Positions 1 through 5,861 of a stretch of 5,861 bases of DNA are shown here, piece after piece. Location: contig CAMENQ010000163.1 in NCBI GenBank assembly GCA_945928585.1, positions 1 to 5,861 on the forward strand, written 5' to 3'. The notes under the pieces are model-generated. The model was not told where the DNA came from. It did not search any database and saw nothing but the letters and a program-made list of their open reading frames with translations. Origin of the DNA: an uncultured Roseburia sp. Lineage in GTDB: Bacteria > Bacillota > Clostridia > Lachnospirales > Lachnospiraceae. Position numbers and translations under genes: made by a program. Positions within the stretch are counted from its first letter, which is position 1; each line of letters opens with the position of its first letter.

Positions 1-113
1 TGAGGAAGTGGCTGAGACTTCAGACACTTCCGAGTTACGGTCGGCGCTTAGAAAACAGCCACAACATATGAATAAAATTTCTAATTGTCTCCGAAGTTTC
101 CCTACATAATATA
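1..113 (-). repeat. Diverged, edge-truncated copy of the palindromic repeat element seen at 4009-4211
   Basis: Read against the minus strand of the 4009-4211 palindrome, this stretch keeps the same blocks in the same order: TGAGG (1-5), a hairpin, TTCCGAGTT (28-36), 9 nt, GCTTAG (46-51), 20 nt, ATAAAATT (72-79), 8 nt, TCTCCGA (88-94). Every spacer after the hairpin has the same length in both copies. The hairpin here is GGAAGTG (4-10) with CACTTCC (25-31), extended by CTGA/TCAG (12-15/20-23) across one G-A mismatch, with a GACT loop. The stem sequence differs from the other copy yet still pairs. The second arm would lie left of the window. The right end is uncertain; similarity fades into AT-rich sequence near 110. 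It is non-coding as far as I can tell. Confidence 0.6.
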
Positions 114-226
114 CAACCGCCATCCGTGAGCACCCCGGTACGGACAGCCGCATCATTTTCTTAATTTCACATCCTCCCTGGCTTTAATGAAATCTATCTT
201 TTCACAAAATGTTTATACTTATTTTA

Positions 227-255
227 TTGACATATAATTCCATAAAGAATATAAT
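227..255 (+). promoter_or_regulatory. Consensus sigma-A promoter of the ABC exporter operon
   Basis: A perfect -35 box TTGACA (227-232) is separated by exactly 17 nt from a perfect -10 box TATAAT (250-255). Transcription would start near 262, giving a leader of about 120 nt before the first ATG at 382. A TGTCAA hexamer at 265-270, the reverse complement of the -35 box, lies just after the predicted start and may be chance. A match this good to the housekeeping consensus suggests strong intrinsic activity, so any control would come from a repressor or from the leader. The start site is inferred from the sequence only. Confidence 0.8.
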
Positions 256-276
256 TTCAAACACTGTCAAAGGATT

Positions 277-324
277 TGCCATATATAATTGTATAACATA
301 TATATTCTGCAAAAATATATGGCA
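277..324 (+). promoter_or_regulatory. 10-bp inverted repeat in the exporter leader (operator pair or RNA hairpin)
   Basis: TGCCATATAT (277-286) and ATATATGGCA (315-324) are perfect reverse complements separated by 28 nt. They sit between the predicted transcription start (about 262) and the start codon at 382. They could be paired half-sites for a regulator or the stem of a leader hairpin. The AT-rich arms and long loop make a stable RNA stem only moderately likely. No known riboswitch class is recognisable here and no regulator gene is in the window. Confidence 0.4.
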
Positions 325-366
325 TTGACTGTAGAATATTACGATTTATTAGTATAAAAATTAGTG

Positions 367-374
367 AAAGGAAG
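367..374 (+). promoter_or_regulatory. Ribosome binding site that fixes the first exporter gene's start at 382
   Basis: AAAGGAAG ends 7 nt before the ATG at 382, which is normal spacing. An in-frame GTG at 364 would give six more residues, but it has only AT-rich sequence upstream and would place this purine tract inside the coding region. The ATG at 382 is therefore preferred. Confidence 0.75.
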
Positions 375-381
375 AAAGGGA

Positions 382-2157
382 ATGATTAAAATACTGAAAA
401 ATCTCCATAAGCAGCAGACAGGATTTATACTGCTTAGTGTAGTCTGCATAGTGCTGCAGGTCTGGCTTGATTTAAAACTGCCGGATTATATGTCGGAGAT
501 AACACTTTTGGTACAGACAGAAGGCTCAGAAATGTCTGAGATACTTAAAAATGGAGGTTTTATGCTCTTATGTGCACTTGGAAGTATGGCAAGTGCAGTG
601 GTAGTAGGCTTCTTTGCGTCAAGAATAGGAGCAGGACTTGCGAAAACCTTAAGAGAAAGAGTGTTTAAAAAGGTATTGGGATTTTCTATGGAGGAGATAA
701 ATAACTTCTCCACAGCCAGCCTTATTACACGTTCAACAAACGATATTACACAGGTGCAGATGGTCATAACAATGGGACTTCAGGTTATGATAAAAGCACC
801 AATATTAGCAGTGTGGGCTGTTATTAAAATAGCAGATAAAAGCTGGCAGTGGACACTTGCGACAGGTGTGGCAGTAGCTGTAATGATAACCATGCTTCTA
901 GTTCTTGTTCTGTTTGCACTTCCAAGATTTAAGGTAATACAGACACTTACAGATAATTTAAACAGAGTTACAAGAGAAAATCTGTCGGGACTTCGTGTCG
1001 TAAGAGCATACAATGCAGAGGACTATCAGGATGCAAAATTTGAAAAGGCAAACAGTGACCTTACTTCAAATCATTTGTTTACAAACAGACTTATGGCAAT
1101 AATGGCTCCGACCATGACAGCCATAATGTCAGGTATATCTCTTGCCATATACTGGATAGGGGCATACATTATAAATGAAGCCAAGCTTTCAGAAAAGGCA
1201 GTGATGTTTTCGGATATGGTAGTATTTTCTTCATATGCAGTTCAGGTAATAATGGCATTTATGATGATTGCCATGATATTTGTTATGCTTCCAAGAGCAC
1301 AGGTATCAGCAAACCGTATAAATGAAGTGCTTGACACAAAAACAAAAATATTCGACGGAAAAGTAACAGACGGAAAAGAAAATATGACAGGTGAGGTAGA
1401 GTTTAAGGATGTAAGCTTTATGTACCCTGATGCCAAAGACAATGTACTCCACCATATAAGCTTTTCAGCTCACAAGGGAGAGACGGTGGCATTTATAGGA
1501 GCTACGGGAAGCGGAAAAACTACACTTGTAAATCTTGTGCCAAGATTTTATGATGCAACAGAGGGACAGATTCTTGTAGACGGTGTAGATGTAAAGGATT
1601 ACACACAAAACGCACTTCACAAAAAAATAGGATATGTTTCCCAAAAAGCAGTGTTATTTAGCGGAAACATAAAGGAAAATATAGCCTTTGGTGACAATAT
1701 TCCTGAAAATACAGATGAGCAGGAAATACAGCAGGCAGTAAGAAAATCCATGGAAATCGCACAGGGAAGCGAGTTTGTGGATAAACTTGATGACGGTTAT
1801 GAATCACTGGTTGCACAGGGCGGAACAAATTTCTCAGGAGGACAAAAGCAGAGAATGTCCATAGCCAGAGCCATAGCCAGAAAACCGGAAATATATATAT
1901 TTGATGATTCATTTTCAGCACTTGACTATAAGACGGACAGAGTCCTTAGAACTGCCTTAAAGAAAGAAACAGAAGGCGTAACCTCTCTTATAGTTGCACA
2001 GCGTATAGGAACCATAAAGGATGCAGACAGAATAATTGTGCTTGAGGACGGAGAGATAGTCGGAAACGGTACACATAAGGAGCTTATGCAAACCTGTAAG
2101 ACATATCAGGATATAGCTTACTCACAGTTATCAAAGGAGGAAGCAGACAATGAATAA
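382..2157 (+). CDS. Heterodimeric ABC exporter, half-transporter with degenerate ATP site (591 aa)
   Basis: This is an inner-membrane ABC half-transporter of the multidrug/lipid exporter type: an N-terminal transmembrane domain fused to a C-terminal ATPase. About six hydrophobic segments lie near residues 14-33, 58-82, 127-150, 155-180, 237-264 and 279-303. The ATPase domain shows Walker A GATGSGKT (373-380), Q-loop Gln421, signature FSGGQ (484-488), Walker B ending in Asp508 and D-loop SALD (512-515). Asp509 replaces the usual catalytic glutamate and Gln540 replaces the switch histidine (VAQR instead of AHR). This matches the degenerate subunit of heterodimeric exporters such as TM287, so the protein should bind ATP but hydrolyse it poorly. 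The partner is the next gene, which overlaps it by 8 nt. Length is normal for a half-transporter. The substrate cannot be told from sequence; drugs, peptides or lipids are all possible. No accessory peptidase or precursor gene is nearby. Confidence 0.95.
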   Translation: MIKILKNLHKQQTGFILLSVVCIVLQVWLDLKLPDYMSEITLLVQTEGSEMSEILKNGGFMLLCALGSMASAVVVGFFASRIGAGLAKTLRERVFKKVLGFSMEEINNFSTASLITRSTNDITQVQMVITMGLQVMIKAPILAVWAVIKIADKSWQWTLATGVAVAVMITMLLVLVLFALPRFKVIQTLTDNLNRVTRENLSGLRVVRAYNAEDYQDAKFEKANSDLTSNHLFTNRLMAIMAPTMTAIMSGISLAIYWIGAYIINEAKLSEKAVMFSDMVVFSSYAVQVIMAFMMIAMIFVMLPRAQVSANRINEVLDTKTKIFDGKVTDGKENMTGEVEFKDVSFMYPDAKDNVLHHISFSAHKGETVAFIGATGSGKTTLVNLVPRFYDATEGQILVDGVDVKDYTQNALHKKIGYVSQKAVLFSGNIKENIAFGDNIPENTDEQEIQQAVRKSMEIAQGSEFVDKLDDGYESLVAQGGTNFSGGQKQRMSIARAIARKPEIYIFDDSFSALDYKTDRVLRTALKKETEGVTSLIVAQRIGTIKDADRIIVLEDGEIVGNGTHKELMQTCKTYQDIAYSQLSKEEADNE

Positions 2158-3934
2158 TAGAAGACCGCCAGTGATGGCAGAAAATGATAAGGTATCAAAG
2201 GGAGCTATAAGAAAGCTTTTATCCTACTGTAAAAAATATGTAGCTGTCATTGTTATAGCACTGGTATTGGCCTGTGCAGGAGCAGTATTTAATGTTATGG
2301 GGCCAGATAAGCTAAGTGATATGACAAATGTTATCGTAGAAGGAATAATGACAGGCATCGATATGGTAAAGTTTGAGGATATAGCATTTTTCCTGCTTAC
2401 CATATATATATTAGGTTTTGTGTTTAATTATATACAGGGCTTTATTATGGCAACAGTTACACAGAAAATATCAAAAAAGCTCAGAAGTGATATTTCTGAT
2501 AAGATAAACAGACTGCCTTTAAAATATTTTGACAGCACAAGCTTCGGTAATGTATTAAGCCGTGTAACAAATGATGTGGATATGATTTCACAGACAATAA
2601 ACAATTCACTTGGAACACTTGTTACATCTGCTACAACATTTCTTGGTGCATTGTTTATGATGTTTTACACAAACTGGATAATGGCAGTTTCAGCTATAGT
2701 ATCTACATTCTTTGGCTTTGGCATAATGATGTTCATAATGAAAAAGTCACAGAAGCACTTCGTGTCACAGCAGAGAGAGCTTGGAAACATAAATGGCCAT
2801 ATCGAAGAAATATATTCAGGACATAATGTGGTAAAGGCATATAATGATGAAAAGAGAGCAGAGAAGGTTTTTGATGAAATAAATGACAGACTGTATGACA
2901 GTGTGTGGAAAGCACAGTTTTTGTCAGGAATAATGATGCCTCTTATGGGATTTATAGGAAACCTGGGATACGTTGTAGTATGTGTTATAGGTGCCATCCT
3001 TACTCATAACGGAACCATTGAATTTGGTACTATCGTTGCCTTTATGATATATATCAGACTCTTTACAAATCCTCTTTCACAGATGGCACAGGTCGCTACA
3101 AATATGCAGTCTGCAGCGGCAGCAGCAGGAAGAGTATTTGAATTCCTTGAAGAGAAAGAGCTTTCAGATGAAAGCCACAAGACAGTACGTCTTGAGCCTG
3201 CTGACACAAAGGGCGATGTTGAATTTAAGAATGTAGTATTCGGTTATGATAAGAGCAGAATCATTATACATGATTTTTCAGTTAAGACTAAGGCAGGTCA
3301 GAAGATAGCCATTGTGGGACCGACAGGTGCAGGAAAAACTACCATAGTAAATCTTCTTATGAGATTTTATGATGTAAACAGCGGTGAAATACGCATAGAC
3401 GGCATCCCTACAAATGAAATGAAAAGAGAAAACGTTCATGAGCTGTTCTGCATGGTACTTCAGGACACATGGATTTTTGACGGCACCATAAAGGAAAATA
3501 TTATTTATTCCAAGGAGGGCGTAACTGATGAACAGGTTGAGGCAGCATGTAAGGCAGTAGGTCTTCACCACTTTATAAAATCACTTCCAAATGGTTACGA
3601 TACGATACTGGATGATAAGGCAAATCTGTCTGCCGGTCAGAAGCAGCTTATAACTATAGCCAGAGCTATGATAGATAATGCACCGCTTCTTATTTTGGAT
3701 GAAGCTACAAGCTCTGTAGATACAAGAACCGAAGTCCTCATACAAGAGGCAATGGATAAGCTTACAGTAGGAAAGACATCATTTGTTATTGCCCACAGAT
3801 TATCTACCATTAAAAATGCAGACCTTATACTGGTAATGAAAGATGGAGACATAATAGAAACGGGAAATCATGAAGAACTTCTGGAGAAAAAAGGGTTTTA
3901 TGCAGATTTGTACATGAGCCAGTTTGCACAGTAA
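2150..3934 (+). CDS. Heterodimeric ABC exporter, half-transporter with catalytic ATP site (594 aa)
   Basis: This is the second half of the exporter. Its ATG lies 8 nt inside the end of the previous gene, with AAAGGAGG (2133-2140) nine nt upstream, so translation is probably coupled and subunit ratio kept near 1:1. About six membrane segments fall near residues 30-47, 78-103, 154-174, 176-197, 258-285 and 295-315, after a charged N-terminal tail. The ATPase domain has Walker A GPTGAGKT (390-397), Q-loop Gln438, signature LSAGQ (493-497), Walker B ILDE with Asp517 and catalytic Glu518, D-loop SSVD (521-524) and switch His549. The Ala in the signature departs from LSGGQ. In heterodimers this signature faces the partner's degenerate Walker site, so the deviation is expected. 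One full and one degenerate ATP site would form at the dimer interface. The operon ends here; the substrate is unknown. Confidence 0.95.
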   Translation: MNNRRPPVMAENDKVSKGAIRKLLSYCKKYVAVIVIALVLACAGAVFNVMGPDKLSDMTNVIVEGIMTGIDMVKFEDIAFFLLTIYILGFVFNYIQGFIMATVTQKISKKLRSDISDKINRLPLKYFDSTSFGNVLSRVTNDVDMISQTINNSLGTLVTSATTFLGALFMMFYTNWIMAVSAIVSTFFGFGIMMFIMKKSQKHFVSQQRELGNINGHIEEIYSGHNVVKAYNDEKRAEKVFDEINDRLYDSVWKAQFLSGIMMPLMGFIGNLGYVVVCVIGAILTHNGTIEFGTIVAFMIYIRLFTNPLSQMAQVATNMQSAAAAAGRVFEFLEEKELSDESHKTVRLEPADTKGDVEFKNVVFGYDKSRIIIHDFSVKTKAGQKIAIVGPTGAGKTTIVNLLMRFYDVNSGEIRIDGIPTNEMKRENVHELFCMVLQDTWIFDGTIKENIIYSKEGVTDEQVEAACKAVGLHHFIKSLPNGYDTILDDKANLSAGQKQLITIARAMIDNAPLLILDEATSSVDTRTEVLIQEAMDKLTVGKTSFVIAHRLSTIKNADLILVMKDGDIIETGNHEELLEKKGFYADLYMSQFAQ

Positions 3935-4008
3935 ATCTATTAAAAAACAAGATAGAAAATAAGGTGCTGTCGCACTAAGAAAATTTTATACAGTACCCGT
4001 GTGCACTA

Positions 4009-4211
4009 TGGATATATAATAATTCTAACGCATCGGAGACTGTAAGTAATTTTATCAATATAATATAGCTATGCACTAAGCTACGGTCAAAACTCGGAAC
4101 AGGCTAAAAAGAAGCCTGTCCCTCAAACAGTTGACCTACGCTAAGTGCATAGCTATATTATATTGATAAATTACTAACAGCTCCTCCAGCGTTAGGATTA
4201 TTATATATCCA
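4009..4211. repeat. 203-bp near-perfect palindromic element between convergent genes
   Basis: The two arms are reverse complements along almost their whole length. Perfect blocks include 15 bp at the outer ends (4009-4023 with 4197-4211), CTAACGC (4025-4031 with 4189-4195), and 27 bp inside (4051-4077 with 4144-4170). Smaller paired blocks link them: GGAG/CTCC (4035-4038/4181-4184), CTGT/ACAG (4040-4043/4177-4180) and GTCAA-type pairs (4085-4090/4131-4136). The centre is a 7-bp hairpin ACAGGCT/AGCCTGT (4099-4105/4113-4119) with a 7-nt A-rich loop. I see no protein-coding capacity and no transposase. The right end is only 8 nt past the phosphotransferase stop codon. A MITE-like non-autonomous element or a structured intergenic repeat is most likely. 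No clear target-site duplication is visible. Either strand's RNA would fold into one long hairpin. Confidence 0.9.
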
Positions 4212-4219
4212 ATAAATTT

Positions 4220-5695
4220 CTAAATTTCTTTAAGTTTCTTTTCAATCTCCGAAGTAACAATCTTCAAAGCCTTAATTCGCGCATATTTCTTATCATTAGA
4301 TTCAAGAATATGCCAAGGAGCAAAGGCAGTGCTTGTTTTTTTCAGCATTTCATTTACTGCAGTCTCATACAAATCCCATTTCTCACGGTTTCTCCAGTCC
4401 TCATCAGTAATCTTCCACTGCTTTTCAGGAGTGTTCTGTCTGTCAGTAAATCTCTCAAGCTGTGTATCCTTGTCTATCTGCACCCAGAACTTAATGATAA
4501 CTGCATTCCAGTCAACAAGCTCCTTCTCAAATTCGTTTATTTCATTGTAAGCTCTTTGCCAGTCATTTTCGCTGCAGAAGCCTTCAAGCCGTTCAACCAT
4601 TACGCGGCCATACCAAGTTCTGTCAAAAATAGCAATATGTCCGGTCTTTGGCAGTCTGCTCCAGAAACGCCACAGATAATGACGGGCTTTTTCGTGAGGC
4701 TCAGGACTTGCAATAGGGTGAACCTCATAGCCTCTCGGGTCAAGGGCCTCTGTAATACGCTTAATATTACCGCCCTTTCCTGCCGCATCCCAGCCCTCAT
4801 AAGCTATGATGACAGGAACCTTTTTAAGATAAAGCTCATTGTGAAGCTCACGAAGCCTGCTTTGATATTTTTTAAGCTGCTCCTTGTACTCTTTATCAGT
4901 AAGAGATTTGTCAAGAGAAACATCCTTAAGCTTTGGCATTTTCTTCATAGGAAATACATTCTGTAAAAGAGGTACGGATAATGAGCTGTTTTTAAGTGCC
5001 GTATCTATACCCTGAACAAGATATTCAATAACCTGAAGTTCAGCCCACTTTTTATTTTCGGCGTCAATAAGGTACCATGGAGCACTTGACTGGTTAGTAT
5101 CATACAGATATCTTTCAAAAATCTTTGTACATTTTTCATAATGCTTATTCTGCCATAAATCACTTTCAGTCACACGCCATGAAGCATTTTTATCTTCTAG
5201 CAGCCCATCAAGACGTTTCTTCTGTTCCTTCTCTTTAATATGAAAGAAAAACTTCATTACAAGATAACCATTGTCAGTAAGCTGTCTTTCAAAACGTTTA
5301 ACACTGTCTATGCGGTTTTTGTACATATCCTCATCTATATTTTCAAACAGATAATCCTTTGTAATCTCATCCATCCATCCGCCGTCAAGAAACGTAAACT
5401 TTCCTGCCTGCGGTATCTTAACAAAATGTCTGTACAAAAATGGTTTTCTTTTTTCCTCCTCAGTAGGGGCAGTAGTAGTAAAAACCTTAAAAAATCTTGG
5501 ATCAATATTTCTGATAAGGCGTCCAAGCACACTACCCTTTCCCGCAGCATCAAATCCCTCAAACAAAACAAGAACAGGAAGCTTCTTTTCTTTTATGGCA
5601 ATCTGCTGTTTTTCAAGCTTTGCTACAGCCTCCTTATAGCGCAAATCAATCTCCTCCGGTTCCGGCTTTTCCGGTTTACTCCAATTCGTCAACAT
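4220..5695 (-). CDS. pap: Polyphosphate:AMP phosphotransferase, two-domain PPK2 family (491 aa)
   Basis: The protein is a tandem PPK2-family kinase of about the usual length for polyphosphate:AMP phosphotransferases, cytosolic with no signal peptide. The family transfers phosphate from inorganic polyphosphate to AMP, making ADP. Domain 1 (about residues 15-235) has Walker A GFDAAGKG (47-54, Lys53) and Asp104 in a divergent LDGGW Walker B. Domain 2 (about 276-485) has Walker A GWDAAGKG (301-308, Lys307), the YLWRFWSRLP segment (340-349) and a canonical Walker B FDRTWYGRV (357-365). The Walker A to Asp distance is 57 residues in both, consistent with internal duplication. Domain 1 lacks the DRxWYGR residues, so domain 2 is probably the main catalytic unit. 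The ATG is supported by AGGAGG (5703-5708) seven nt upstream. It is convergent with the exporter operon and not obviously linked to it. A one-domain nucleoside-diphosphate PPK2 is excluded by the two P-loops. Confidence 0.93.
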   Translation of the reverse strand: MLTNWSKPEKPEPEEIDLRYKEAVAKLEKQQIAIKEKKLPVLVLFEGFDAAGKGSVLGRLIRNIDPRFFKVFTTTAPTEEEKRKPFLYRHFVKIPQAGKFTFLDGGWMDEITKDYLFENIDEDMYKNRIDSVKRFERQLTDNGYLVMKFFFHIKEKEQKKRLDGLLEDKNASWRVTESDLWQNKHYEKCTKIFERYLYDTNQSSAPWYLIDAENKKWAELQVIEYLVQGIDTALKNSSLSVPLLQNVFPMKKMPKLKDVSLDKSLTDKEYKEQLKKYQSRLRELHNELYLKKVPVIIAYEGWDAAGKGGNIKRITEALDPRGYEVHPIASPEPHEKARHYLWRFWSRLPKTGHIAIFDRTWYGRVMVERLEGFCSENDWQRAYNEINEFEKELVDWNAVIIKFWVQIDKDTQLERFTDRQNTPEKQWKITDEDWRNREKWDLYETAVNEMLKKTSTAFAPWHILESNDKKYARIKALKIVTSEIEKKLKEI

Positions 5696-5702
5696 AAAAA
5701 TA

Positions 5703-5708
5703 CCTCCT
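5703..5708 (-). promoter_or_regulatory. Ribosome binding site of the phosphotransferase gene
   Basis: On the minus strand AGGAGG lies 7 nt before the ATG at 5695, a near-ideal site that fixes the start. A TATACT hexamer immediately upstream looks like a -10 box but lies too close to the ribosome site to be used for this gene, and no -35 is correctly spaced. Confidence 0.85.
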
Positions 5709-5722
5709 AGTATAATAATGGT

Positions 5723-5740
5723 GTAGTCAATTAAGACTAC
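5723..5740. promoter_or_regulatory. Perfect 6-bp dyad upstream of the phosphotransferase
   Basis: GTAGTC (5723-5728) and GACTAC (5735-5740) are perfect reverse complements around AATTAA. The dyad lies about 15 nt upstream of the ribosome site on the minus strand. It could be an operator or a small leader hairpin. At this size it may also be chance. Confidence 0.35.
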
Positions 5741-5764
5741 TGGTTAATAAGTTTCTATAAATCA

Positions 5765-5804
5765 GATAACAGAAGAAGGGGTTCTCCCTTCATCAGATGT
5801 TATC
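5765..5804. other. Two-tier hairpin in the phosphotransferase upstream region
   Basis: Outer arms GATAAC (5765-5770) and GTTATC (5799-5804) enclose inner arms GAAGGG (5775-5780) and CCCTTC (5786-5791) with a 5-nt loop; internal loops of 4 and 7 nt separate the two stems. No T-run follows on either strand, so it is not a standard intrinsic terminator. It may be part of a structured leader, or the trailing element of a gene beyond 5861. I do not recognise a riboswitch class. Confidence 0.45.
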
Positions 5805-5861
5805 GTAAATAATTATCATGTCTGACGGTTCCTGATAGACACCAGATAAAACATAAGGTAT

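Overview
The window is AT-rich bacterial DNA with strong AGGAGG-type ribosome sites, a consensus sigma-A promoter and AGA/ATA-rich codon use. This fits a low-GC Firmicute. Protein style and repeat style suggest a gut Lachnospiraceae member (Agathobacter/Roseburia/Lachnospira type); that assignment is inference from reading, not from a search.

Layout. Positions 1-381 hold no convincing gene. They contain, from the left edge, part of a structured repeat element (1 to about 113), a short GC-rich patch (about 117-150), and a consensus promoter (227-255) followed by a roughly 120-nt leader with a 10-bp inverted repeat (277-324). Two plus-strand genes follow (382-2157 and 2150-3934), overlapping by 8 nt. 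They encode the two halves of a type IV, LmrCD/TM287-288-like heterodimeric ABC exporter. The first half has a degenerate ATP site (Asp for the catalytic Glu, Gln for the switch His). The second half has the intact catalytic residues and a deviating LSAGQ signature. Positions 3935-4219 are a convergent intergenic region dominated by a 203-bp near-perfect palindrome (4009-4211). The minus-strand gene 5695-4220 encodes a two-domain PPK2-family polyphosphate:AMP phosphotransferase. Its upstream region (5696-5861) carries a good ribosome site and two dyads but no promoter I could recognise.

How the parts relate. The exporter genes form one translationally coupled operon and must act together. The phosphotransferase is convergent and shows no functional link to them; it would recycle AMP to ADP using polyphosphate. 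The most unusual content is not protein coding. The palindrome between the convergent genes and the fragment at the left edge share spaced sequence blocks in the same register, while their central hairpin stems differ in sequence but remain paired. This suggests a family of mobile or structured repeat elements whose fold is conserved.
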